Shown: positions 1 to 9,113, counted from the first letter of the stretch. The stretch: 64,000 bases of DNA from Chryseobacterium sp. IHB B 17019 (GCF_001456155.1 NZ_CP013293.1:2790001-2854000); one strand, 5' to 3'. Numbers and translations: made by a program. The notes: a model not told the origin generated them from the sequence alone.

Positions 1-1
1 T

Positions 2-2077
2 GAAAATCAGCAGTCAAGTGTAAAAAAAGCTGATTTTGCTTATTCTTCCACCCTTCCGAAAGCAAGCAATGACCAACAGTTAAAAGCTACGGAATTACCT
101 GTAAAAGACAACGGATATGGTGTAAATCTTGAAAAAGTAACCGATGCATCAGGAAATCCTTTAAAATATACGGTAAACAAGACCATGATGCGTATTGATT
201 TACCTAAAGCTTTAAAAAAAGGCGAAAAACTTACATTCAAAATAGACTGGAACTACAATATTCCAAACAGAATGAAAATGGGCGGCCGAGGCGGTTATGA
301 AAACTTTCCTGAAGACGGAAACGACCTTTACACGATGGCACAATGGTATCCGAGAATGTGTGTTTACAGCGATTTTCACGGATGGCAGAACCACCAGTTT
401 ACGGGAAGAGGAGAATTTGCCCTTGTTTTTGGGGATTTTAAAGTTTCCATGAATGTTCCTGCAGATCATATTGTGGGCGGAACCGGTGAATGTAAAAATT
501 ATGACCAGGTTTTAACATCAGAGCAGCTCGCAAGATATAATAAATCCAAAACTGCAAATGAGCCGGTGGAAATCGTAACATTGGATGAAGCTAAAAAAGC
601 AGAAAAAAATCATTCAAAACAAAGAAAAACATGGGTTTTTGAAGCTAGCAATGTAAGAGATTTTGCCTGGACTTCCTCCAGAAAATTTGTTTGGGACGGA
701 ATGGGTGTAACGATTCCTGAAAACAACAATAAAGTAATGGCCATGAGCTTTTATCCAAAAGAAGCTTATGGATTATACAGAAAATATTCTACAAAAGCTG
801 TTGCGCATACTATTAAAACTTATTCAGAGTTTACAATTCCGTATCCTTATCCTGTAGCACAGTCTGTAGAGGCCGCAAATGGGATGGAATATCCGATGAT
901 CTGCTTCAATTTCGGAAGAACAGAAAAAGACGGAACCTATTCTGAAGGAACAAAAAATGGAATGCTGGGTGTAATTATCCATGAGGTTGGGCACAACTTT
1001 TTCCCGATGATTATTAACTCCGATGAAAGGCAGTGGACGTGGATGGATGAAGGTTTAAATACTTTCGTGGAATATCTTACCGAAGAAAAATGGGACAACA
1101 AATTCCCGTCAAAAAGAGGTCCGGCCTGGACGATTGTTGATTACATGAAGCTTCCGAAAGATCAGCTGGAACCCATCATGTCAAACTCTGAAAATATTGT
1201 TCAGTTTGGCCCGAATGCGTATGCAAAACCGGCAACAGGGTTGAATATCCTTCGTGAAACAATTATGGGAAGGGAGCTTTTTGACAAAGCTTTTAAAACC
1301 TATTCAAAAAGATGGGCTTTCAAGCATCCTGAACCTGCGGATTTCTTCAGAACAATGGAAGATGCGAGCGGTGAGGATCTGGATTGGTTCTGGAGAGGAT
1401 GGTTCTACGGAACAGATCCTGTAGATATCGCAATTGAGAAAGTAACTGTGGCGGTTCCGGATTTAAATACAGCTCCGAGAGCAGCAAAAGAAGTTAAATA
1501 TAAAGTTGAAAAACCTGCTGTAAATGAATTTGAAGACATTTCAAAAATCAGAAACAGAGAAGATAAAAACATCACTTTTTATGTAGAAAAAGACAAGGAT
1601 GCACAGGATTTTTACTACAGATATGACAGAGGTCAGGAAAAAGTTGACACCGAAAAGGAATACGATTTCAAATTTGAAGGTACTGATCCTTTAACTCAAA
1701 AGGAAAAAGACAAGTTTAAAAATATGACCGCTTATCAAATTGATTTCACGAACAAAGGTGGTCTGGTAATGCCTATTCTTCTTGAATTTACATTTGAAGA
1801 CGGCTCAAAACTGACTGATAAATCTTCTGCCCAGATTTGGAGAATGAATGAGCAGAAAGTTTCCAAGACGTATTATTTTGATAAAAAATTAAAGTCAATT
1901 CAGTTGGATCCAATGAGAGAAACTGCCGATATTGATACTTCAAACAATCTTTGGAGCAACGACGGCGGAACAGCACAGGTTTCCAAGTTTGATTTGTTTA
2001 AGCAAAAAGAAGCCGGAAATGCAAGAGGAGCTTCCAACGGAAAGGTAAATCCGATGCAGGCCGCAGGAAAAAAGTAA
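2..2077 (+). CDS. M1 family metallopeptidase (5' truncated by window edge)
   Basis: Zinc aminopeptidase-like protein. The frame is open from base 2, so the start lies outside the window and the ATGs at 185-190 are internal; 691 residues are visible. The gluzincin signature is complete: HEVGH at nt 980-994, followed after 18 residues by the third zinc ligand in the stretch WMDEGLNTFVEY. A segment resembling the substrate-binding GMEYP loop (NGMEYPMICFN) lies about 30 residues before it. The C-terminal third is beta-rich and ends in a Gly/Ala/Lys-rich tail. Family knowledge: M1 enzymes remove N-terminal residues from peptides, and flavobacterial members of this size are usually exported, but the signal peptide would be upstream and cannot be seen. 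A strong terminator follows directly. Confidence 0.9.
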   Translation, partial: ENQQSSVKKADFAYSSTLPKASNDQQLKATELPVKDNGYGVNLEKVTDASGNPLKYTVNKTMMRIDLPKALKKGEKLTFKIDWNYNIPNRMKMGGRGGYENFPEDGNDLYTMAQWYPRMCVYSDFHGWQNHQFTGRGEFALVFGDFKVSMNVPADHIVGGTGECKNYDQVLTSEQLARYNKSKTANEPVEIVTLDEAKKAEKNHSKQRKTWVFEASNVRDFAWTSSRKFVWDGMGVTIPENNNKVMAMSFYPKEAYGLYRKYSTKAVAHTIKTYSEFTIPYPYPVAQSVEAANGMEYPMICFNFGRTEKDGTYSEGTKNGMLGVIIHEVGHNFFPMIINSDERQWTWMDEGLNTFVEYLTEEKWDNKFPSKRGPAWTIVDYMKLPKDQLEPIMSNSENIVQFGPNAYAKPATGLNILRETIMGRELFDKAFKTYSKRWAFKHPEPADFFRTMEDASGEDLDWFWRGWFYGTDPVDIAIEKVTVAVPDLNTAPRAAKEVKYKVEKPAVNEFEDISKIRNREDKNITFYVEKDKDAQDFYYRYDRGQEKVDTEKEYDFKFEGTDPLTQKEKDKFKNMTAYQIDFTNKGGLVMPILLEFTFEDGSKLTDKSSAQIWRMNEQKVSKTYYFDKKLKSIQLDPMRETADIDTSNNLWSNDGGTAQVSKFDLFKQKEAGNARGASNGKVNPMQAAGKK

Positions 2078-2101
2078 CAGATAAAATATATTTATTTATA
2101 T

Positions 2102-2134
2102 AAAAAGTATTCAGTTTTTGAATACTTTTTTTTT
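2102..2134 (+). terminator. Rho-independent terminator after M1 peptidase
   Basis: A perfect 12-bp stem (2102-2113 with 2119-2130), 5-nt loop, then a T tract to 2134. Confidence 0.85.
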
Positions 2135-2141
2135 AGATTTG
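2134..2141 (+). promoter_or_regulatory. Putative -7 element for the 2170 gene
   Basis: TAGATTTG matches the Bacteroidota -7 consensus TAnnTTTG and lies 28 nt before the ATG. No TTG occurs at a good -33 distance, so support is partial. Confidence 0.4.
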
Positions 2142-2169
2142 CTCACCATTAAAAAACTTTGAAAAAACC

Positions 2170-3057
2170 ATGAAAAAACTTAGTTGCCTGTTGCTGTTCA
2201 TCCTGTCAGCACAGAACTTTATTGCTCAGTCTCTGCAATTCTACACCGGGAAAAGAGATTTCCTGCCTATTGAGATTCTTATGGAAGACGGCAGCACAAA
2301 AAAAGGTTTTGCACAGGATTTTATGCTTCCGGATGTTGCAACTTTTAGCATGATGGGAAAAGGCCCAAAACATGCTAATTTAGACAGAAAAGAAGTAAAA
2401 TTCAAATCCTCAAAAAGCGATACTCAAGTACAGCAAATCCCTGTTTCCGATATCAAAAGCCTGATTTATACCAATGAAGAAACGCAGGAACAATTTCAAT
2501 TAGACAAACGTCTTGTAAAGGAAATAAATAATGATCTGGAAATGGAATCTGAAGGAAAAGTACTGATGCTACCCTTGATGGAAAAAGGACCAATCAACCT
2601 TTACGGATATAGAAGCATGACGTGTAAAGCCGATTTTGGAGATAACTTTTCAGCAGGATCTAATGGAAGCGAAGACAACTGCCAACTGATGTATGTAATG
2701 ATTTATTTAAGCAAGCCGGATGAAACTTATGCTGTTGCTCCGGTAGATTACAGCTCGCTAAGCCCGCTGGCCTTATTCAATATGAAAACGTTGTATAAAA
2801 AATTCTACAAAGCTTACGAAATTGTTGGAGCCGACTGCCCGGAATTTCTAAAAAAAGTAGATGAGGCAAGAGAAAATGAATATTTTTCCAACAAAACTTT
2901 TAAAGAAAACAAAAAGGCAATGGACCCTGAAAGAAAAGCTTTGCTGAAAGGAAAAAGAGGAGCAGAAGCTTCAAAAATTAATATGAAGTACAGAACGGAA
3001 TTGTTTACGAACATGTACAAAAAACTGATTGATGATTACAAAGAGTCTTGTAAATAA
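2170..3057 (+). CDS. Secreted protein of unknown function
   Basis: A 295-residue protein starting with a clear signal peptide (MKKLSCLLLFILSAQNFIAQ), so probably periplasmic or surface-exposed. I do not recognise a domain. The middle is a mix of beta-prone and charged segments with two cysteines spaced widely (SMTCKADF and EDNCQLMY), and another Cys is four residues from the end, leaving possible disulfides. The C-terminal 80 residues are strongly charged and probably helical. It stands alone between two terminators, with a TAnnTTTG element 28 nt upstream of the ATG. It is probably a monocistronic lineage-specific gene; no function is proposed. Confidence 0.7.
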   Translation: MKKLSCLLLFILSAQNFIAQSLQFYTGKRDFLPIEILMEDGSTKKGFAQDFMLPDVATFSMMGKGPKHANLDRKEVKFKSSKSDTQVQQIPVSDIKSLIYTNEETQEQFQLDKRLVKEINNDLEMESEGKVLMLPLMEKGPINLYGYRSMTCKADFGDNFSAGSNGSEDNCQLMYVMIYLSKPDETYAVAPVDYSSLSPLALFNMKTLYKKFYKAYEIVGADCPEFLKKVDEARENEYFSNKTFKENKKAMDPERKALLKGKRGAEASKINMKYRTELFTNMYKKLIDDYKESCK

Positions 3058-3075
3058 TGACTATTCCTTTTAAAC

Positions 3076-3109
3076 AAAAAGAGGCTGTCTCAAGGGCAGC
3101 CTCTTTTTT
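3076..3109. terminator. Bidirectional terminator between convergent genes
   Basis: A 12-bp stem (3076-3087 with 3097-3108) carries an A tract on the left and a T tract on the right, so it can serve both the 2170 gene (+) and the 3115 gene (-). Confidence 0.85.
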
Positions 3110-3114
3110 GTTTA

Positions 3115-3678
3115 TTATTGAATCGAAAAAGTTGATACAATTGTACTCTTTTCATCAAGAGCATTCGGGTTGGTAATAGTAATCCCATATTCTCCCGGCA
3201 CTCTGTCTTTTAAGGTAATAAGATAAGAATTGTTTCCATACTTTTTCCCTGAGAAATTAAGGTATTGAAGCTTGTTGGTTTTCACCGTTCCCCAGTTGTT
3301 TTCTGAAGAAACTTCCGCCCTTCTGTATTTTTTGCTCGAATCAAAACGGAAAATTTTCACAATCGCCATCGGGTCTGTATTATTGTCGACAGAACGAATG
3401 ATAAACTGGATATTATCCGAAACTTTAAGCTTCGTAGCAGAGCAGCAACCATCAATCTGCAGCTTTGACTTTACACTTCCGATCCCAACAAGTACCATTC
3501 CTGCATTCATAGCGGAACGCATCTGTGTCGTGTGTTTTTGAAGTAATTGGGTAGTATTGTCAGATTTTAAAACCATACATTCGCCAATGAACTCCGGTTC
3601 CTGAACAGTTTGTGCAAAAGTATTCGCACTCCATAGTAGTGTCATTGCAGTGACTGCAACATTTAATAATTTTTTCAT
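3115..3678 (-). CDS. Secreted protein of unknown function
   Basis: 187 residues from the ATG at 3678. I prefer this start over the upstream ATG at 3708 because it places a standard signal peptide (MKKLLNVAV...ANTFAQ) at the N-terminus, and because a TAnnTTTG promoter element occupies 3706-3713, which would overlap the longer start. The mature part is mostly beta-strand-like with one Cys-Cys pair (DGCCSATK) and a C-terminal half reading like an immunoglobulin-type sandwich (PGEYGITITN). No family recognised. It is convergent with the 2170 gene and the two share a terminator. Confidence 0.65.
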   Translation of the reverse strand: MKKLLNVAVTAMTLLWSANTFAQTVQEPEFIGECMVLKSDNTTQLLQKHTTQMRSAMNAGMVLVGIGSVKSKLQIDGCCSATKLKVSDNIQFIIRSVDNNTDPMAIVKIFRFDSSKKYRRAEVSSENNWGTVKTNKLQYLNFSGKKYGNNSYLITLKDRVPGEYGITITNPNALDEKSTIVSTFSIQ

Positions 3679-3705
3679 CAATGTATTTTTTATGTTTTTA
3701 CCCTG

Positions 3706-3713
3706 CAAAGATA
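3706..3713 (-). promoter_or_regulatory. -7 element of the 3115 gene
   Basis: On the minus strand this reads TATCTTTG. A TTG lies 15 nt upstream, slightly shorter than the usual 17-23 nt. Its position decides the start codon at 3678. Confidence 0.55.
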
Positions 3714-3755
3714 TAATTATTTTAAAAACAAATGAAAATATTTTTTTTATGTTAA

Positions 3756-4454
3756 TTAATTCAGGTAATTCTTCAAAAAACTTTTATAGGTTCTCCCGAG
3801 TGGCAGCTTCTCACCTCCTTCCAGATACACGGAATTTGTATCGTAAGAATTTATGTGTGAGGATAATACAATATAAGATTTATGAATTCTGATAAAACCA
3901 AAATCATGGAATTTCTCTTCAAAATTTGACATTCGGTCTAAGATCATGTACTTTTTGAAAGAAGTTACCAGAATAATATATTCACCAAAACCTTCAACCC
4001 ATAGAATATCCTTCAGAAAAACTTTATTGATGACATAGTTTGATTTAAACATAATAAAATCTTCCTTAGTTTTATTTTCTGTGGATTTCTTGAATTGGAG
4101 AAAATCTTTTGCTTTGTTAATTGCTTTTTTGAAGGTTTCAAAATCAACCGGCTTTACAAGATAATGGACAACATCCAGCTCAAAAGCTTTCACCGCGTGC
4201 TGTGTTTCTAAGGTCATAAAAATGCACAATGGCTTGTATGGAAGGCTTTCCAGAAGCTCAATGCCGTTGATCATGGGCATATTTATATCTAAAATAACAA
4301 GATCAGGTCTGTTTTCTTTTAAATATTCCAGGGCATGAACCGGATTCTGGAAGGATTCCAATATTTCAACCTCATCAATATTGCTGCAGTACTGTTTTAC
4401 CAGTTGCAGGGCCGGATACTCGTCGTCAACGCTTACTATTTTCAAATCAGCCAT
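3756..4454 (-). CDS. LytTR family response regulator
   Basis: 232-residue cytoplasmic DNA-binding regulator. The receiver domain (about 1-120) has the acidic pair at D10/D11, the phospho-acceptor D56 in LVILDINMP, the switch threonine T81 and K101 in the LVKP loop. A linker is followed by a LytTR domain (about 136-232), which binds direct-repeat sites through beta strands rather than a helix-turn-helix. The start overlaps the end of the kinase gene by 8 nt, so the two are translationally coupled. It is divergent from DUF2490, CitMHS and DctA-like genes, which are its plausible targets by context only. Confidence 0.93.
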   Translation of the reverse strand: MADLKIVSVDDEYPALQLVKQYCSNIDEVEILESFQNPVHALEYLKENRPDLVILDINMPMINGIELLESLPYKPLCIFMTLETQHAVKAFELDVVHYLVKPVDFETFKKAINKAKDFLQFKKSTENKTKEDFIMFKSNYVINKVFLKDILWVEGFGEYIILVTSFKKYMILDRMSNFEEKFHDFGFIRIHKSYIVLSSHINSYDTNSVYLEGGEKLPLGRTYKSFLKNYLN

Positions 4455-5559
4455 TGTAATTAACTTTTAAAATGGTTCTGTAATTTTTCTGATCTAAAGC
4501 TTCAGAAGAAAAACTGTATTTCTCAGGATAATATTTTTCCAGTATTCCGGTAATTGCCTTATTGCCAAGACCGTGATACCCTATGTCAGAAGAATAATTT
4601 TTGTTTTCAGCAATAGAATTTTCAATGGTAAAAATAATCTCATGGTTTTCAATTGTGAATAAAATTTTCACAAAAGCGGAAGATTCCATCCCAATCGCAG
4701 AATGTTTCAGTGCATTTTCAAAAAGGGTAAGAAAAATCGATGGCGGAATTTCAATCACATCACAGGCTTCCTCATTTTCAATAGTAAAAATAATATCAAG
4801 CTGATTATTATATTTTAACTGATACAATTCAGCAAGGGATTTCAGGGAAGAAAATTCCTGCGCGATGCTTATTTTTTCTTTTCCGCTGTCATAAATAATA
4901 TACTGCAGCAATTTGCTGAGCTGCAAAATGGAATTGGATGTTTTCTCGGTCGGCACAAAACTGTTTACATAAATATTGTTCAGGGTGTTGAGTAAAAAAT
5001 GCGGGCTCAGCTTAGACTTAAGCAAATCAATATACAGCTGTTCTTTCTGCTCGCCAAGATCTGCCACATCCTGCTCGATGATAAATTTATCTTTTGTAAT
5101 ACCTAAAAATGAAGCCACGAGAATCACAATTGCCTGAGTGATGTACACATTGTACAAAAAACTTATGTTGGATTCTTCTTTTGAAAAATGCAGGTTGAAA
5201 ATAGCCGGTTCAGACAAAATCCTGAAAAGGCTTGAGATCAAAAAGCATATCAGTGCATATAAAATAAATTCCGGGTATTTATTCGACAAATAAAATTTCG
5301 GAACAAGATATTGATAAACCCAATAATAAATTCCTGAGCTGTAAATAATATTAAAAACAATACTCCAAATAAGGTCCGGCGGATCGAGGAAGGTATTTTC
5401 TGTGAAATAAATCATTAAAACAAACACCAAAAAGAAAAATATATGCTGAAATCCCAACAAGAATTTCCAGCGGTAAGACATTAGTTTATTTAAAATCTTA
5501 GAGCTAAACAAAACCCTAAAAATCAATAATATAACTACAATATTTACAAATAAAAACAT
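4447..5559 (-). CDS. LytS/YehU-type sensor histidine kinase
   Basis: 370 residues. The first 155 residues are hydrophobic and contain about four or five membrane helices with no recognisable periplasmic sensor domain. The His_kinase domain follows with the phospho-acceptor H187 in KLSPHFLLNTLNNIY, then a HATPase_c domain with the N box ENALKHS (N282) and a late GLGN motif. This family phosphorylates LytTR regulators, matching the overlapping downstream gene. A TATATTTG element (5585-5592, minus strand) lies 26 nt before the ATG. Ligand unknown; it could be sensed within the membrane. Confidence 0.92.
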   Translation of the reverse strand: MFLFVNIVVILLIFRVLFSSKILNKLMSYRWKFLLGFQHIFFFLVFVLMIYFTENTFLDPPDLIWSIVFNIIYSSGIYYWVYQYLVPKFYLSNKYPEFILYALICFLISSLFRILSEPAIFNLHFSKEESNISFLYNVYITQAIVILVASFLGITKDKFIIEQDVADLGEQKEQLYIDLLKSKLSPHFLLNTLNNIYVNSFVPTEKTSNSILQLSKLLQYIIYDSGKEKISIAQEFSSLKSLAELYQLKYNNQLDIIFTIENEEACDVIEIPPSIFLTLFENALKHSAIGMESSAFVKILFTIENHEIIFTIENSIAENKNYSSDIGYHGLGNKAITGILEKYYPEKYSFSSEALDQKNYRTILKVNYNG

Positions 5560-5584
5560 TCCCGGATGCTTGTTTCAAAGATTT

Positions 5585-5592
5585 CAAATATA
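5585..5592 (-). promoter_or_regulatory. -7 element of the kinase-regulator operon
   Basis: TATATTTG on the minus strand, 26 nt before the ATG; no clear TTG at -33. Confidence 0.45.
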
Positions 5593-5674
5593 CCATCTTT
5601 TTGATGGGAAAATGCAGTTCACTGATAAAAATTGCCATTGATTGAAAAATTCCCGAGCCGATATGTGTAATGGA

Positions 5675-5682
5675 TATATTTG
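5675..5682 (+). promoter_or_regulatory. -7 element of the DUF2490-CitMHS genes
   Basis: TATATTTG, 28 nt before the ATG at 5711, with no clear -33 TTG, as expected if activation is needed. Downstream, GTTACA occurs at 5687 and again at 5706, 19 nt apart. Confidence 0.45.
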
Positions 5683-5710
5683 AGAAGTTACAATATTAAC
5701 TCAATGTTAC

Positions 5711-6403
5711 ATGAAAAGAATTCTATTTAAGTTGATCCCTTTATTCTTATTATTTCTTGCTCCCGTTTTTCAGGCTCAAAGCAGGGATAATTACAATATG
5801 TGGTTCCAATACCTGATGTCTGCGAAGCTCACCGACAAAAATACACTTACGTCGCTTGCACAATACCGTTCTTTTGACCTTGCGCTTGACACGAGGCTTT
5901 TCCTGGTAAATGCTTATATAGATCATGAAGTTGCCAACGGAATAAAACCGGCTGCCGGTGCGATGTTCCTTATTTTAGAGTCATATAATTCTGATGGTTC
6001 AAAGAAGATCCGTTACGAAAAAAGACCTTTCCAGCAGGTAACCATGGAAAATAATATTGGAAGGACTTCCATTTCCAACCGACTGCGTGTGGAAGAGCGT
6101 TTTATCAATAATCCTGATGAATTTGTAGTAAGGCTAAGATACCTTATTTCAGTAAAAATACCTTTTAACAAAAAAGGAGAAAAGGAAAAACTATACGGTA
6201 TCCTGAAAAATGAAATCAGAATGAATATGGTAAAAGACGAGCCTTTTGACAGCAACCGAATTACCGCGGGAATTGGTATTAAAACAGGTAAAAATTCTGC
6301 TCTGGAACTTGCTTTCATCAATCAATTGGAAACCGGAAAAACCAGTAACTATGCTTATATCGGCTTTAGAAACAGCTTCGACTGGAGAAAAAAAAATAAA
6401 TAA
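5711..6403 (+). CDS. DUF2490 family protein
   Basis: 230 residues with a signal peptide (MKRILFKLIPLFLLFLAPVFQAQ). The mature part alternates short amphipathic strands typical of the DUF2490 family (WFQYLMSAKLTDKNTLTSLAQYRS, SISNRLRVEERF, ELAFINQLETG, YAYIGFRNSF), which is predicted to form a small outer-membrane beta-barrel. The family's function is unknown. It is separated by only 17 nt from the CitMHS transporter gene, so the two are probably co-transcribed and the barrel may help substrate cross the outer membrane (inference). Divergent from the LytS/LytTR pair. Confidence 0.8.
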   Translation: MKRILFKLIPLFLLFLAPVFQAQSRDNYNMWFQYLMSAKLTDKNTLTSLAQYRSFDLALDTRLFLVNAYIDHEVANGIKPAAGAMFLILESYNSDGSKKIRYEKRPFQQVTMENNIGRTSISNRLRVEERFINNPDEFVVRLRYLISVKIPFNKKGEKEKLYGILKNEIRMNMVKDEPFDSNRITAGIGIKTGKNSALELAFINQLETGKTSNYAYIGFRNSFDWRKKNK

Positions 6404-6420
6404 TCTTAAATCATAATATT

Positions 6421-7707
6421 ATGCTTACAATTCTAGGATTCCTGATGATCATCATTTTTATGGTTCTGATTATGTCCAAAAAAATGACCCCGCTTACCGC
6501 CTTAGTATTGGTTCCCGTAATCATTGCGATCGCAGCAGGCTACGGATCCGAACTTGGCGAAATGACAAAAAGCGGAATCAAAGAAATCGCCATGACGGGC
6601 GTGATGCTGATTTTCGCTATCCTTTTTTTCAGTTTAATGATAGATACTGGGCTTTTTGAGCCATTAGTCAATCTAATACTGAAAGCTGTAGGAGATAATC
6701 CGGTGAAAACAACGGTAGGAACAGCTATTCTTACTACGTTGGTTTCTCTTGACGGCGACGGCTCTTCCACTTATATTATTGTAGTGGCCGCCATGCTTCC
6801 TTTATACAAAAAACAAGGGATGAATCCATTGATCCTGACCTGTATTGTAATGCTCGCCGGAGGAATTATGAATATTCTGCCTTGGGGAGGCCCTACAGCC
6901 AGAGTGATGAGCTCTCTCAAAATGAGCCATACAGAAATATTTGTTCCGATGATTCCTATAATGTTTATCGGTATTTTATGGGTAATATTTGTAGCATATA
7001 TTCTTGGCGTAAAAGAAAAAAGAAAAATTGCAAAACATGGAAAATACACCAATTACAGCACCAACGATATTGTAGGAGAAAGCAATCCTAAACTTCTGAG
7101 ACCTAAACTGATCTGGATAAATTTTGCCCTTACCATGACCTTGCTTGTCATAATGATTTTAGACCTGATTCCTTTAGCCATAGCCTTTATGCTCGCCTTT
7201 TGTATAGCTGCCGTTATTAATTATCCACAACTTAAAGACCAGCAGAAAATTGTAACAAAACATGCCGGAAATGCATTATCTGTGGCAGGGATGATCTTCG
7301 CGGCAGGAATTTTCACCGGGATTCTCAACGGAACCGGAATCATGCAGGCGATGGGAAACAGTATCATAGGAATTGTCCCTGAAAGCTGGGGCGGTATTTT
7401 AAATATTATTACTGCAATATTCAGTGTTCCTCTTACATTTTTCCTTACCAATGACGCTTATTATTTTGGTATTTTACCTGTAATTACTTCTACCGGAGCT
7501 CAATTGGGAATTCCTGCCGATGTTTTGGGAAGAGCGAGCCTTGTGGGACAGGCATCTCATTTATTAAGCCCTCTTGTACCATCCACATACCTGTTGGTTT
7601 CTCTGGCGGGAGTAGAATTTTCAGATCATTTGAAATATACCATCAAATGGGCAATCGGATCATCAATTGTCATGTTGGTGAGTGCATTGATTCTTGGAGT
7701 GATTTAA
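6421..7707 (+). CDS. CitMHS family citrate-metal/proton symporter
   Basis: 428-residue inner-membrane transporter with about 11-12 hydrophobic helices. It shows the CitMHS-type conserved segments: the early KKMTPLTALVLVP stretch, LDGDGSSTYII around residue 115, and PWGGPTARV around residue 160. Family members take up citrate complexed with divalent metals, driven by protons; metal preference cannot be read from the sequence. It lies directly downstream of the DUF2490 gene and upstream of a dicarboxylate-type carrier, divergent from a kinase-regulator pair. Together this suggests a carboxylate-uptake locus. Confidence 0.88.
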   Translation: MLTILGFLMIIIFMVLIMSKKMTPLTALVLVPVIIAIAAGYGSELGEMTKSGIKEIAMTGVMLIFAILFFSLMIDTGLFEPLVNLILKAVGDNPVKTTVGTAILTTLVSLDGDGSSTYIIVVAAMLPLYKKQGMNPLILTCIVMLAGGIMNILPWGGPTARVMSSLKMSHTEIFVPMIPIMFIGILWVIFVAYILGVKEKRKIAKHGKYTNYSTNDIVGESNPKLLRPKLIWINFALTMTLLVIMILDLIPLAIAFMLAFCIAAVINYPQLKDQQKIVTKHAGNALSVAGMIFAAGIFTGILNGTGIMQAMGNSIIGIVPESWGGILNIITAIFSVPLTFFLTNDAYYFGILPVITSTGAQLGIPADVLGRASLVGQASHLLSPLVPSTYLLVSLAGVEFSDHLKYTIKWAIGSSIVMLVSALILGVI

Positions 7708-7748
7708 GATCATTCCGGGAATTTTTTATGTCTTTATATATTAATTAA

Positions 7749-7781
7749 TTGTTTCATATCTCAATATAAATTTTATTTTTG
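7749..7781 (+). promoter_or_regulatory. Promoter of the DctA-like gene
   Basis: TTG (7749-7751), 22 nt, then TATTTTTG (7774-7781): a full match to the Bacteroidota promoter. The predicted leader is about 14 nt. Confidence 0.7.
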
Positions 7782-7800
7782 TATCAATAGAAGCGCATTG

Positions 7801-9003
7801 ATGTCACCTTTTCAAACAAAAAAAACGTTTACCAGTAAATATTTAAGGAATCTTACCTTGTATGTATTTATAGCCATTATAGGCGGGGTGGTTTCCGGAT
7901 ATTATTTCCCTGCGTTCAGCAGAAAGCTGGAGCTTATCAATTATTATTTTTTCAGCATTCTGGAAGCGTTGATTCTTCCGGTGATATTTATTGCGATCAT
8001 TTATGGAATTGTGAATTTGTTTGAAACAAAAAATTCCAATAAGATCATCTTACATACAGCTATTTATTTTCTTTCCATCACGTCTATAAGTATTATTTTA
8101 GGGTTTTCTTTAGGTTTTTTAATCAAGCCTGGAGCCGATACCGGAATCGATCTTAGCAAAATCCATTCAACAATTCCGAAACGTTTTGAATTTGCTTCCC
8201 AAAATTCAGATTTTTTCACACTTTATAACAGCAGATATACCATTTTTCTTTTGCTTTCAATCCTTATCGGGATTATTGCCGGAAAACTGAGAAGTCCAAA
8301 GCTTACAAATGTTTTAAATTCCGGGATGGAACTGTTTTATATCGTTATAAAATACCTGTACATCGCACTTCCCATCATTATTTTTTGCAATATTGCTTAC
8401 GGAATCTCTATCTACGGCATCAATACGCTGCTTCCGTTAAGTAAGATTGTAGCGACGGTATATCTGGCGAGCCTTATATTTATATTTGGAATTTTAAATG
8501 CAATCTGCCATATTTATAAATTAAACTTCAGGGAATTTCTCATCAGTATAAAAGATGAAATCATCCTGGTAATGACCACCTCATCATCCAAAACAGCATT
8601 TCCAATGATTTTTGAAAAACTCGAAAGTCAGGGTTATGCAAAAAAAGTGATCCGGTTTCTGATTCCGCTGGGCTACAATTTCAACCTTGCCGGAGCATGT
8701 ATTTATCTTTCGGCTTCGTGTATGTTTCTTGTTCAGTTTTATAATATTCCGATGGATGTAAAAGATTATGGAATATTGTTTCTGATTATCTCCATCACCT
8801 CAAAAACGGCTTCCGGAGTTCCGGGCTCAGGATTTTTAGCTTTAATTTTTACGCTTGATAAATTCGGAAAAATTCCGTTAACGGATATCGCACTTTTATA
8901 CAGCGTAGACCGTTTTATGAATGAAGCCAGATCTGTAACCAACTTTATAGGAATAGCCGTTTCCGCTGCTATAATTTCAAAGCTTCATCCTGCTTCAGAA
9001 TGA
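7801..9003 (+). CDS. Dicarboxylate/amino acid:cation symporter (DctA/GltP family)
   Basis: 400 residues from the ATG at 7801; a TTG codon directly before it (7798) is in frame but less likely. Sodium:dicarboxylate symporter fold with about eight membrane helices. The hairpin-1 serine motif (MTTSSSKTAFP), the helix-7 motif in the form NLAGACIY and the helix-8 signature VDRFMNEARSVTN are all present. In this family the helix-8 Asp and Arg contact the substrate carboxylates. The sequence VDRF(M)NEAR resembles C4-dicarboxylate carriers (DctA) more than glutamate carriers, but specificity remains open. It has its own promoter 20 nt upstream. Confidence 0.9.
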   Translation: MSPFQTKKTFTSKYLRNLTLYVFIAIIGGVVSGYYFPAFSRKLELINYYFFSILEALILPVIFIAIIYGIVNLFETKNSNKIILHTAIYFLSITSISIILGFSLGFLIKPGADTGIDLSKIHSTIPKRFEFASQNSDFFTLYNSRYTIFLLLSILIGIIAGKLRSPKLTNVLNSGMELFYIVIKYLYIALPIIIFCNIAYGISIYGINTLLPLSKIVATVYLASLIFIFGILNAICHIYKLNFREFLISIKDEIILVMTTSSSKTAFPMIFEKLESQGYAKKVIRFLIPLGYNFNLAGACIYLSASCMFLVQFYNIPMDVKDYGILFLIISITSKTASGVPGSGFLALIFTLDKFGKIPLTDIALLYSVDRFMNEARSVTNFIGIAVSAAIISKLHPASE

Positions 9004-9040
9004 TTTAAACTAATATTTAAAAGGACAATCCATATTTTTT

Positions 9041-9113
9041 CTGCCAAAATTTCCACTCTGTAAAATCAAAATCTGCCAAAAATTTCCTTTAGGCCGCTTG
9101 GCACGTATTTAGA
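9041..9113 (+). promoter_or_regulatory. groESL control region: two direct repeats and a sigma-54-like -24 box
   Basis: CTGCCAAAATTTCC (9041-9054) recurs as CTGCCAAAAATTTCC (9073-9087), start to start 32 nt, about three helical turns. Eleven nt further on is TTGGCACG (9098-9105), a perfect sigma-54 -24 half. The -12 half is imperfect: G at 9112 is correctly spaced but is followed by A instead of C. No TAnnTTTG element and no CIRCE repeat is visible. Predicted transcription start near 9125. Confidence 0.5.
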
